Assembly: GCA_964343805.1 (NCBI GenBank)
Contig: CAYFLR010000009.1
Location: 62,001 to 126,000, forward strand
Direction: 5' to 3'
DNA: 64,000 bases
From: CAYFLR01 sp964343805
GTDB taxonomy: Bacteria > Bdellovibrionota_B > Oligoflexia > CAYFLR01
This document shows positions 18,974 to 27,960 of this stretch, piece by piece (positions within the stretch are counted from its first letter, which is position 1; each line of letters opens with the position of its first letter). The notes below the pieces were generated by a model, which made no database searches, was not told the DNA's origin, and saw nothing but the letters and a program-made list of their open reading frames with translations. The position numbers and the translations under genes were made by a program.

Positions 18974-20854
18974 TTAGTTGTTTAAAATCCCTAATATCGC
19001 ATTACCCACTGTTCTTGGACAAGGTGGTAAAGTAAAACGATTCTGCTCATAATCTTTATTATAAGGAGAAATATTGAGCTGCTCTCCATTGGCAACTACC
19101 GTAACACTTCCTCCGGGATCAAAACCCATGGCACGATCTGCTCCTTGTGCAATCATAATATTTGCTAAATCAATGTGAGTAGCTCCTACACTCTCTCTAA
19201 TTCGACCATTAATCGCCACCACCACCAATATATTTTCTGGTGTCAATCCAACAGCGATTTTGGGACCTCTCATATCAATATAATCTAATCTCGCCGCTTG
19301 AGTGTCGATAGATTTTTGAGTTTTCCAACCACCCTCTTCCATATTAATGGCCATCTCTGAATCCATCACCAATTGAGGTCCTGCCTCAATGGCATCTTTT
19401 ACATTCTCCCACGTAGGTAGAGTAAAATTGACCCGCACTCCTGGTTCAAATCCTGGCAGAGGACTTTTTCGGGGAGCAGAGATAGTCACTCCTGTGGGTA
19501 AAATATCTACTTTTTTATCTTCATTAATCACTTCTATTATTTGATTTCCCGCAAACCGGTATATGGTTCGCCCTTCACCAGGTATTTCATAGGGCTCATA
19601 AAGAAGATCATAAAAAATCGCCTCTTCACTGGATTCTAAATTCCTTTGAGAAGATGAAAAAGAGACCTCTTCATGCCCTTCAGCCTGAACTTTGAATCCC
19701 TCCATTAAATGAGCAGAGCGAATCTCAATGGAACCATCTTTATTAAAAACCAGTGCCGGTTTATTAAAAAGAGGCAATGAGAGTAACTTGCCATCTGTTA
19801 TTACTAACCCTAATGGGCTCCCTATAAAATCTTCACTAATACCGAGTTTGCCAACTAACTCTGGGTTGAGTATATATCCCCCATTCCAAGCAAAAGAGAC
19901 TTTTTGACCTTTCTCTTCTTCAAATTTTGAGATTAAAGAGAGAACGGTCTCTCCCTTTTGACTGGCAAAAGCCGTTGAAAATGTCCAGGGAGAAACTTCG
20001 GGAAGACCCTGCTTTGCTACCGGGTTAAAATTCACTCGAACCATAGCCCCTGACCAAGGCGCTCCATCCTCATGTAATCCTGTAATAGGACAAGATTTCA
20101 TTAATTCAGAAGAGGAGTTTTGACTCTGATCTCCCTCTTTATCAAGCATCTGCTCTAGCTGAACTTTAATCGGGGTTCCAAACTGATCGGCATCTTTCCT
20201 GAGTTCTTCTAATACAATCTTTTCACTCTTTTGTTTGCACGCTTTTCTAAAAAGATCACTTTGCAAACAATCACTGAATTCCTTGGGAGTTTGAATAGGA
20301 GTTGGATAGGCCAGACTTGGTCTTAAACCTGCTGGAACCCACTGGAGATAACCCTCATCTATATCTAGACCCATAAATTTACCCGTTAAAACTTGTTCCA
20401 CTTTTCCAATCCGGTAAGAGGGTAAATCAATTAAATCTAAGGCCATCATATTCGTATCCCCATAAGAGATAACAAAACCTTGTTCTTTTTTTACCTGATT
20501 GAGATGCTCGTAGGCCTCTGCTCCCATTTGGGCTAAATGAAGCCCGCTGGAGATGTTTTCCATAGGAACTAACTGAACTATTCCATGATTAAATGCATTT
20601 CGGATTCCTTTAGATGCCTTGCTGGAGAGCCATTTTTCAATGGATAGATAATTAAAACCAGTTCGGTTATAACGAGAAACAAAAATACCGATCTTGGAAA
20701 GAGATAAACCTTCAAAATCGAAATTAGCAACAGCTTCTTCCGAGTTAAGACCTAAACGGAATTTCAGAGCTAATAAGACAATGTATTCTAGCTCTGCTGC
20801 AATATTCTCACTGGGGAAAAGAGCTATGGGGGCAGCAGATTTTAAATCCTCCAT
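18974..20854 (-). CDS. Phosphodiester glycosidase (NAGPA-like) protein
   Basis: The C-terminal 230 residues match the phosphodiester-glycosidase (NAGPA, PF09992) domain. Seen are G-P-Q-L-V-M-D, a strand I-A-V-G-L-T-P-E-N-I-L-V-V-V-A-I-N-G, then I-A-Q-G-A-D-R-A-M-G-F-D-P-G-G-S-V-T, the hallmark loop usually written DGGGS. Such domains occur with exopolysaccharide genes and act on glycosyl phosphodiesters. The first 390 residues are of unknown fold, and no signal peptide is seen at the apparent start. The ATG at 20854 lies four bases from the N gap at 20859-20868, and the frame is open up to that gap. The protein may therefore be continuous with the glycosyltransferase upstream. The HD-GYP gene follows with touching codons. 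Confidence 0.75.
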   Translation of the reverse strand: MEDLKSAAPIALFPSENIAAELEYIVLLALKFRLGLNSEEAVANFDFEGLSLSKIGIFVSRYNRTGFNYLSIEKWLSSKASKGIRNAFNHGIVQLVPMENISSGLHLAQMGAEAYEHLNQVKKEQGFVISYGDTNMMALDLIDLPSYRIGKVEQVLTGKFMGLDIDEGYLQWVPAGLRPSLAYPTPIQTPKEFSDCLQSDLFRKACKQKSEKIVLEELRKDADQFGTPIKVQLEQMLDKEGDQSQNSSSELMKSCPITGLHEDGAPWSGAMVRVNFNPVAKQGLPEVSPWTFSTAFASQKGETVLSLISKFEEEKGQKVSFAWNGGYILNPELVGKLGISEDFIGSPLGLVITDGKLLSLPLFNKPALVFNKDGSIEIRSAHLMEGFKVQAEGHEEVSFSSSQRNLESSEEAIFYDLLYEPYEIPGEGRTIYRFAGNQIIEVINEDKKVDILPTGVTISAPRKSPLPGFEPGVRVNFTLPTWENVKDAIEAGPQLVMDSEMAINMEEGGWKTQKSIDTQAARLDYIDMRGPKIAVGLTPENILVVVAINGRIRESVGATHIDLANIMIAQGADRAMGFDPGGSVTVVANGEQLNISPYNKDYEQNRFTLPPCPRTVGNAILGILNN

Positions 20855-20868
20855 AAAANNNNNNNNNN

Positions 20869-22406
20869 ACGATAGCTGTCATCAATGGCGAGACGATTTA
20901 CTTTGAGGAGTTCTTTATGACCACTATTTAAGGAAAAATTGGTGGGCATCACAGCGGGGATAAAAGATACCGTCTCTTCCTGGCCTACGACTTGGGCAAA
21001 AATTTGTGCAACCACACCGCACAGCTCAGGTTCCGTGATCTTCCGATAGGGATAGTGTCGCCGATTTCGATGTCGATAGGCTAAAGAATGATCAACAGCT
21101 AATTCATCGTTTCCCTCGTAATGATCAAATAAAAATCCTAGAACCTTGCAAAACTCTTGTTTTTTATAACTAGGCAAAGCTTCTTGGGCTTGATAGCAAG
21201 AGATTAAATGATCTGCATAAGCCATTACTCGACCACGCAATTCTTGCTCTTCAATGCGAAAATAACTGGGATCAATAAGTGATTTTAAATAAACCATATA
21301 TTCGATTTCAGTAAGACCTGAAAGGTATTTTCTATTTTTAGCTAATGCCACTTGATGAAAAGATTCCCCGTAGTTAGTCAACTCTTTATTATGCATAAAC
21401 TGACTCGCAACTAAGGCTTTATAGTCTTGAGAACGAAGAGATATCCAAAGTCGCTCCAATACACTGGCAAAGGTATTCACTAGGATGTCAAAGCTGTATC
21501 TATTTTGAACAGCCAAACGATTAATTCTAGAAATAGCCTTATAATAACTAGGATCCACAAATAAGCGGGAAATCTTATGTAAAAAGGAATCTGTAAACAC
21601 ATCGGGAAATTCAAAAACTCTCAATTGCAAGTGCTCTGGAAGGTTTTCTCCTATGACTTCAGAAAAAACCTGCACAGGCTCATAACGACTGGGCATAATT
21701 GGCACACCACTGGCAGAGCTTTCAATTATAGGAAGTCCACGCCCTTCCTGCTCACTAGGAAGCAGAATCAAGTTAGCGGCCGAATACATCTCTTCAACAT
21801 AAATCCGTACTCTTTTGCCCTCAACTGAGAGAGTATCTTCCGTACCAAAAGAGAATGCCAAAAAGACTCTTTCTTGATATTTTGACGGCAGTTTTTCCAG
21901 CATCTCATGAAACTCTCTCACCAATTTCAGAAAGTATTCATTATGCTCATGGGTCACTGGTCCAGTGATATGGAGGGTCAAATTCATTTGATTGCTATCA
22001 AAAAAATCTGAAAAAGGCTGAAAGTTGACTAAAGCCTCTATAAACCGAAAATCACGCTCAATTCTTTTTCTAGCCAACATGCGAGTAGGCTGCAAGATAT
22101 AGATATTTTTCTCAATCAAGTCATGTTTTATCCCAGCCCGAAAGGCAAATACCACAGGCTTCTTAATGGGGTCTTGAGCTTCTTGTGTTGTTAGAAAACT
22201 AATGGGATCTGAGGTAATTAAGTTTTTTTCACCCCGTGAGAGGATCCGTTGAATCCGACCCAGTCGTTCCACTCTTTCTATTTCTAATACCGGTCGATAT
22301 TTATCAACCTCTACACATGTGGGAAGTTCAGTGACTTGAAGCGGATTGATACCATTTTGATATTTGAGATAATAGGCATGCTCCCAGACGTCCAGACACA
22401 GAATCG
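20869..22406 (-). CDS. Glycosyltransferase, GT-B C-terminal part (bounded by two gaps)
   Basis: The frame is open across the whole contig between two N runs. It carries a GT-B nucleotide-sugar-binding half: T-R-M-L-A-R-K-R-I-E-R-D near the start, H-I-T-G-P-V, and LILLPSEQEGRGLPIIE, the E-x(7)-E-like donor motif of GT4 enzymes. About 200 helical residues follow. It most likely completes the N-terminal half at 22417-23179. The last 51 bases next to the 22407 gap encode LCLDVWEHAYYLKYQN, a superoxide-dismutase signature that does not belong in a glycosyltransferase. That edge is probably misassembled. The other edge (D-D-S-Y-R) may continue into the glycosidase gene. Confidence 0.75.
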
Positions 22407-22416
22407 NNNNNNNNNN

Positions 22417-23179
22417 AACAAAGAGGGCTGTCCCAAGGATAAAGCACTTCCACTAATGAAAAAACTTCTCCGATATCAGCATTGGTAAAAAAGTGATCTC
22501 GAATTCCAGGAGCTTCTCCTTTGGACCGTAGCCAGGGGCGCTCCCCTTTTTCCCAATAAAAATCGTGGCAGCTATTTAAAATGGGAATCTCTAATACTTC
22601 AGATACTAATATGAGTGCAAAAGCCAGAGAAACATTGCCGGGATTAGAAAGGACATTTACCGGAAAAAATAATTGGATATTCTGCTCTTTAACATGTGTT
22701 TCAATCAGTTTAGCAAAGTGTTTTACTTCTGCTAAGAGGTCTTGGTTTAACTTATTATAGGCAGTGTTTCCACGAGCAAGCTTGGTATGGAAAAAATTCC
22801 CATATAATTCCCAATCAGCAAAACCACCCCCTCCTTCAATGGGAATGCGATTCCAACTGGGATCTAGAATATTATCCGCTTCTTTAAAAAAAATACCGCC
22901 CATTAGGTGAAACTTAGGCTTTCTGGTATCTGTTTTGAGAAAGCTTTCTAAGGCATTGGCATATTTTGTAATTTCGATGGAGACACCATCGACTCCGTAA
23001 TCAAAACTAACAAAGCAAATACCCTCTGCCACCTTTTGTTTAAAGGAGTTGAAATCCTCAACCCCTGGCAGAAAGTTTTTTGCTCGATTGTCCTTAATCC
23101 GATCTAAAAAAAGTCCTAATTCAAACCATGACTCGACCTTTTCTTCTTCAAGTCTCTTAATGGTCTGACTGTGTTCCAT
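22417..23179 (-). CDS. Glycosyltransferase, N-terminal part (ends in a sequence gap)
   Basis: The frame starts with ATG at 23179 and runs to the N run at 22407. It contains the acceptor-side Rossmann half of a GT4-like enzyme: C-F-V-S-F-D-Y-G-V-D-G-V-S-I-E-I-T-K-Y, F-F-P-V-N-V-L-S-N-P-G-N, then S-C-H-D-F-Y-W-E-K-G-E-R. The same landmarks occur in the neighbour at 23191-24471 (G-V-D-G-V-S-L-E, S-H-D-H-D-F-A-W-E-R-G-D-R), so the two are paralogues. The start lies 11 bases after the stop of that neighbour. The role is assembly of a surface or storage glycan; donor and acceptor are unknown. Confidence 0.78.
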
Positions 23180-23190
23180 AGTTTACCTCT

Positions 23191-24471
23191 TTATGACATA
23201 ACTTGCTTAAGCACTCGATCTAACTTCTGCTCTAACACTTCAAAAGAAAAATACTTGAGTCCCAACTTAAAATTGTGTTCCGCAATTTCTTTTGAAAGCT
23301 TGGGGCTATGAATAATTTGATCAATTCTCTGAATGGCGTCGTCTGTTAGACAGCTATCCTCTAACATCACTGTTTCAAATCCTAAAGAACCTATATCAGG
23401 CCAGAAAACAGGTTGGTAATTATTCACGAAAATAGGCTTTTTAGCTTGCACCGCTTCCACAAAACCATTACCAAAACCTTCATTTCGACTAAAAAAACAA
23501 CAGGCATTGGCCTGAGCGTATCCATCTTCTAGAGAAAACCGAGGTCTTTTAAGTGTCTCACTACCTCTTTTAAAACGAAAACTATTTCCCGCAAAAAGCA
23601 CTCGATTTTTGAGGTGATAACTGCGGACCTGCTCTTTAAGTTGTCCTAAGTATTTACCCTGATGGTCATCTATAGAATGACCTGTGATGATGAGTTTTAC
23701 ATGTTTGTCATCAAGTGATCGAATCAACTCTATGGCCGTATCAATACCTTTTTGCTGGACGACTCGAGTGATTTGGAAAAGCAGGATATCCTTAGGATGG
23801 AGTTTAAGAACAGATCGAAGTTTTCTATTGTAGGAATCTTTCCTGGCAAAAGGTTTTTTAAAATCCATTACATTAGGAATCACTTCTGATTCCAGGCTGA
23901 ATATCCGAGTCAATAACTGTTTGGCGTGGGTATTAATAACTAAATGTTTAACATTGGGAAGGATGATAGGAAAGCTTTTACGAATAATACTGCGCACACT
24001 GGTATATCTACTCCGGTACCGATCTCCTCGCTCCCAAGCAAAATCATGGTCATGTGAAATACATGGAATTTCTGTTTTAGTGAGCACATTAGCAATAGCC
24101 ATCCCCATTGCTAAATGACAAGGAAGAGAGGTGGCATTTTCAGAAATTAAAAGCTGAATTTGATTCTTAATAATCCATTTGAGGATGTTCTTTTCTATAA
24201 AATCAACACGCTTACCCAATCGTTTGAGAAAAGGCCTTTCCTGAACATTCTGCCTAAAAAAAGCATGATTTTGTTCTTTAATGGTATCAGGATGATTGAA
24301 ATTGAGCTCAGAAAGAACCGTTACATTAGGAATTTTCCCCTCTAGGGAACCTGACAAAATGTGTACCTTGTGGCCCAAGCGCTCTAGCACTTGGATCCAC
24401 TTCAGTACTTCTAAAGAAACTCCATCTACTCCGCCAAGACGACCAATTATAATACCAATTGTATAGCTCAT
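23191..24471 (-). CDS. GT4-family glycosyltransferase
   Basis: This 426-residue GT-B enzyme has an N-terminal G-R-L-G-G-V-D-G-V-S-L-E-V-L-K glycine loop, S-E-N-A-T-S-L-P-C-H, P-N-V-M-D-F as domain linker, a donor-domain strand L-L-F-Q-I-T-R-V-V-Q-Q-K-G-I-D-T-A, L-I-I-T-G-H, then F-F-S-R-N-E-G-F-G-N-G-F-V-E-A, the E-x(7)-E donor motif region. It should transfer a sugar from a nucleotide donor with retention of configuration. It lies 25 bases after metK and 11 bases before a paralogue, so it opens the glycan half of a long minus-strand gene block. Sugar specificity cannot be told. Confidence 0.88.
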   Translation of the reverse strand: MSYTIGIIIGRLGGVDGVSLEVLKWIQVLERLGHKVHILSGSLEGKIPNVTVLSELNFNHPDTIKEQNHAFFRQNVQERPFLKRLGKRVDFIEKNILKWIIKNQIQLLISENATSLPCHLAMGMAIANVLTKTEIPCISHDHDFAWERGDRYRSRYTSVRSIIRKSFPIILPNVKHLVINTHAKQLLTRIFSLESEVIPNVMDFKKPFARKDSYNRKLRSVLKLHPKDILLFQITRVVQQKGIDTAIELIRSLDDKHVKLIITGHSIDDHQGKYLGQLKEQVRSYHLKNRVLFAGNSFRFKRGSETLKRPRFSLEDGYAQANACCFFSRNEGFGNGFVEAVQAKKPIFVNNYQPVFWPDIGSLGFETVMLEDSCLTDDAIQRIDQIIHSPKLSKEIAEHNFKLGLKYFSFEVLEQKLDRVLKQVMS

Positions 24472-24496
24472 CTTAACTGCTCAACGGGGTTTTTGT

Positions 24497-25651
24497 TTAA
24501 ACTTTTGCCTTCAAAGCATCAGCTTGATCAGTTTTTTCCCAAGAGAATTCATTGCGTCCAAAATGTCCGTAAGCAGCAGTCTTTTGATAAATCGGAGTAA
24601 GTAGATCGAGAGTTTCAATAATGCCCTTTGGTTTCAGGGAGAAAACTTCTTTGATTGCCTGTTCTATTTTTTCCTCAGGAACAGTATTTGTTCCGTAGGT
24701 ATTCACGTTGATTGAAACTGGCTCTGGATAACCAATGGCATAGGCGAGTTGAATCAATGCTTTCTCGGCCAAACCAGCAGCAACCACATTTTTTGCCACG
24801 TAACGCGCCATGTAAGCTGCGCTTCTATCTACTTTGGATGGGTCTTTTCCAGAGAAAGCACCACCACCATGAGCGCCGTGTCCACCATAGGTATCAACAA
24901 TTATTTTTCTACCTGTCAATCCACAGTCTGCATGAGGTCCACCCAATACAAATCGGCCCGTTGGATTAATTAAATAATTTGTTTTATCAGTGATTAATTC
25001 TTGAGGTAAAGACTTCTTAACCAAAGTCTCGATCACAGCTTCACGTACGGTTTCCAGACTTACATCAGCGGCATGCTGAGTTGAAACCACTACCGTATCA
25101 ATATAATCCATTTTATTATCTGTGTACTTGATAGTAACTTGAGATTTACAATCAGGTCTTAAAAAAGAAAGTGTATTGTCTCTACGTAAATCAGCCAAGT
25201 CTTTTACCAGCTTATGAGCATAAGTGATACTAGCAGGCATCAGCTCAGGAGTTTCATTACAGGCATAACCAAACATAATACCCTGATCTCCAGCACCCTG
25301 CTCATCATAAGAACCTTCTCCTTCATTCACACCTTGAGCGATATCGGGAGATTGTTTATCAATGGTGTTCATAACAGCACAGCTATTATATTCGATTCCC
25401 ATATCGGAACTGGTGTATCCAATCTTTTTGATAGTATCACGAACAATGGCAGGTAAATCGGCATAAGCGGAGGTAGTGATCTCTCCTGCAATGACCACGA
25501 GACCTGTATTAACCAAAGTTTCACAGGCGACACGGCTTGCTTTATCTTGAGAGAGCAAATTGTCTAGAATCGCATCAGAAATCTGATCTGCCATTTTATC
25601 TGGATGCCCCTCACCCACAGACTCGGAAGTAAATAAATACTCTTTAGACAT
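24497..25651 (-). CDS. metK: S-adenosylmethionine synthetase
   Basis: This 384-residue protein is the same length as E. coli MetK. It makes SAM from methionine and ATP. Seen are F-T-S-E-S-V-G-E-G-H-P-D-K near the start (ATP/methionine site), GAGDQGIMFGYA, the phosphate-binding loop GGAFSGKDPSKVDRS, and D-C-G-L-T-G-R-K-I. It lies 19 bases after truB with AAAGGATATAAA before the ATG. No SAM riboswitch is visible upstream because truB abuts it; expression probably comes from the translation-gene block. Confidence 0.97.
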   Translation of the reverse strand: MSKEYLFTSESVGEGHPDKMADQISDAILDNLLSQDKASRVACETLVNTGLVVIAGEITTSAYADLPAIVRDTIKKIGYTSSDMGIEYNSCAVMNTIDKQSPDIAQGVNEGEGSYDEQGAGDQGIMFGYACNETPELMPASITYAHKLVKDLADLRRDNTLSFLRPDCKSQVTIKYTDNKMDYIDTVVVSTQHAADVSLETVREAVIETLVKKSLPQELITDKTNYLINPTGRFVLGGPHADCGLTGRKIIVDTYGGHGAHGGGAFSGKDPSKVDRSAAYMARYVAKNVVAAGLAEKALIQLAYAIGYPEPVSINVNTYGTNTVPEEKIEQAIKEVFSLKPKGIIETLDLLTPIYQKTAAYGHFGRNEFSWEKTDQADALKAKV

Positions 25652-25670
25652 TTTATATCCTTTCGTTTTT

Positions 25671-26609
25671 TTATAGATGGTTCACTAAAAGCTTCAAAAA
25701 CAGCGCCTTTGAACGATCTTCGACAATCTGGCCTATGGCCAAAAGATCCTCACACTGGTTTAAAACACGTACAGTGGTGCTACATTCTAAGTCATGAAAA
25801 TCTTTTTCACAAGTCCTTTCGTCAATTGGGATCATGTTGCCATGTTTTATTTTCTCAATCCACTTATTTTTAACTACTATTGACGGATAGGATCCCATAA
25901 CTTCATTGATATCAATATAATGGGGTTTATTAAGATAACTTAACTTACTCACATCAATCAATTTAATTGCGCTTTCAATTAAAAAGGAGCCATTTTTCAG
26001 CCTTTTTAAATGGCTAACATGTCCGACAGTACCAAGTTTATTAGCCATATCTCTTGCTAAAGACCGAATGTATGTTCCATGACTGCAGCAGACTCTAAAA
26101 GTAGCATGAGGAAAATCAAACGACAGAAGCTCCAACTCAGAAATTTCTACTTCACGCTTCTTGGTTTCAATAGGGAACGATTCCCCCTTGCGAGCATACT
26201 TATACAGCGCTTTACCCTTATGTTTAAGTGCCGAAAAAATGGGGGGGATCTGAGAAATCCTTCCTACAAAGGAAGGAATTATTTTAAGCACATCCGACTT
26301 AGAACAGGAGCTGTCTTTATCTTCCTTAATCACCTCTCCCGTCAGGTCAAGAGTGTCCGTTTCTTTGCCAAACTCTAAAGTAAATTCATAGATTTTGGCA
26401 CAGGGAGTAATATAAGGAATAATCCGGGTGGCTTTATTTAAACAAACCACCAACACTCCAGTAGCAAAGGGATCAAGCGTTCCAGTATGGCCTACTTTTT
26501 TTAATGAAAATTGCTTTTTGATTTGATGACACACAGAGGCAGAAGTGATTTCAGGGTCTTTATTGATAACAAGCACCCCATTTGGTTGGCCTTGGTCAGC
26601 TTTTTTCAA
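25671..26609 (-). CDS. truB: tRNA pseudouridine-55 synthase
   Basis: This 312-residue protein makes pseudouridine 55 in the T-loop of tRNAs. The catalytic Asp46 sits in HTGTLDPFATGVL. Other TruB marks are NGVLVINKD at the start, Y-E-F-T-L-E-F-G-K-E-T-D-T-L-D, Q-I-P-P-I-F-S-A-L-K-H-K-G and C-S-H-G-T-Y-I-R-S-L-A-R-D. The C-terminal PUA-like part is degenerate but of usual length. The start overlaps the end of the rbfA-nrnA gene by 14 bases, in keeping with the conserved infB-rbfA-truB order. Confidence 0.95.
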   Translation of the reverse strand: MKKADQGQPNGVLVINKDPEITSASVCHQIKKQFSLKKVGHTGTLDPFATGVLVVCLNKATRIIPYITPCAKIYEFTLEFGKETDTLDLTGEVIKEDKDSSCSKSDVLKIIPSFVGRISQIPPIFSALKHKGKALYKYARKGESFPIETKKREVEISELELLSFDFPHATFRVCCSHGTYIRSLARDMANKLGTVGHVSHLKRLKNGSFLIESAIKLIDVSKLSYLNKPHYIDINEVMGSYPSIVVKNKWIEKIKHGNMIPIDERTCEKDFHDLECSTTVRVLNQCEDLLAIGQIVEDRSKALFLKLLVNHL

Positions 26610-27945
26610 GACTTTCCTCTAACTTATCCACGAGCAGTTTTTTAGCTTTTTCTAAAGGTTCATTGATTCTACAGCCAGCGGCATTCTTATGCCCACCGCC
26701 ACCAAAAAATGTAGCTATGGTAGAAACATCCACTCTCCCTTTTGAACGCATACTTATTTTTACTACATCCCCTGGCATTTCTTTAAATTGAACCGCAGCT
26801 TCGACTCCTTTGATAGAACGGGGAAAGTTAATAAAACCATCATAATACTCAGTATCTTCATAGGTAATTCCCTGCTCTTTGAACATTTCTTGGGAGATAG
26901 TGATACTGGCATAACCTAGGGCTATATTTACATCGAGGGTTTTTAATACGGAACCAAGAAACTGAATTCTCTCTGGTGGATGACTTTCATAGAGATTCTG
27001 GGTAATTTCCCAAGGATCAATTCCATGGTCAATCAGTTCAGAAGAAGAGAGAAAAACATCTTTTGAAGTACTAGAATACCGAAAGCCACCGGTATCAGTC
27101 ACCACTGCTACATAAAGCGCTCGTGCCATCGCTGAATCTAAAGGAACCTCTAATTTTTTTATCAGTTTATGAACAAGCATACCTGTAGCGGCACTCTCAA
27201 AATCCACTAAAGCTGATTCATATTTAGTATTGGTTTCGGTGATATGATGATCAATAATAGCAAGCTTTTCATATTTAATATTTTCTTCTAAAAAATCTCC
27301 CGATCTTTCAATCTGGTTCATATCAACTAAAACAACGACCCCGTATTCTTCTTTCAATTCCTTGTCACTAAGAAACCGGTATTCTTGATCTGAATCAAAT
27401 AAAAAAGTATAAGTTTCTGGAATTTTCGAAGGGCAATACATACTCGATTTCTTACCCTTTTTTTGCAAGGCTAAATGAAGAGCAATCACTGACCCAATGG
27501 TGTCTCCATCTGGGTCTTGATGACTCACTAACAGAAAGTCATCATGACCATCGATAAAGTCACTCATAGCATCTAAACCCGAATTTACAACTTGCTTTTT
27601 TATATTTAGGGACTCAATCATTTTTTCCATTTTGATTCCATATTGGACCGAGTGATCTTCAATAAAAGTGAGTTCAGGAACAAACCGAAGAGATAACCGT
27701 TTACCTAGTTGCAAACGAAAATACTTTGTTGCACCGTTTAGAATTTTCCCAGTGGTCTGCTCGACAGGAATTCCTTCTTCATACACTGAAAAATAGACTT
27801 TAGCGTATTTAAGATCAGAACTGGTTGTTACATCAGTAATAGTCACTGATCCCAACCTAGGATCTCGAAGCCCGCCTTGCATAAGAATAGTAGCTATTTC
27901 TCTTTTTATTAAGTCAGAGACTTTTCGTGTTCTAATAGTTGCCAT
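26596..27945 (-). CDS. RbfA-NrnA fusion: ribosome-binding factor A plus DHH/DHHA1 nanoRNase
   Basis: This 449-residue protein joins two families. Residues 1-115 are RbfA (R-K-V-S-D-L-I-K-R-E-I-A, L-R-D-P-R-L-G-S-V-T-I-T-D-V, D-L-K-Y-A-K-V-Y-F-S-V), a cold-shock 30S maturation factor. Residues 125-449 are a DHH/DHHA1 phosphoesterase of the NrnA type: SHQDPDGDTIGS at 141-152, V-D-M-N at 207-210, DHH at 232-234, T-D-T-G-G-F-R-Y-S-S-T, and GGGGHKNAAG at 415-424. All metal ligands look intact, so it should degrade short oligoribonucleotides or pAp. In related genomes rbfA and nrnA are neighbouring separate genes between infB and truB. Here no stop separates them. Confidence 0.92.
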   Translation of the reverse strand: MATIRTRKVSDLIKREIATILMQGGLRDPRLGSVTITDVTTSSDLKYAKVYFSVYEEGIPVEQTTGKILNGATKYFRLQLGKRLSLRFVPELTFIEDHSVQYGIKMEKMIESLNIKKQVVNSGLDAMSDFIDGHDDFLLVSHQDPDGDTIGSVIALHLALQKKGKKSSMYCPSKIPETYTFLFDSDQEYRFLSDKELKEEYGVVVLVDMNQIERSGDFLEENIKYEKLAIIDHHITETNTKYESALVDFESAATGMLVHKLIKKLEVPLDSAMARALYVAVVTDTGGFRYSSTSKDVFLSSSELIDHGIDPWEITQNLYESHPPERIQFLGSVLKTLDVNIALGYASITISQEMFKEQGITYEDTEYYDGFINFPRSIKGVEAAVQFKEMPGDVVKISMRSKGRVDVSTIATFFGGGGHKNAAGCRINEPLEKAKKLLVDKLEESLEKS

Positions 27946-27960
27946 TGATTTAGAATTACC

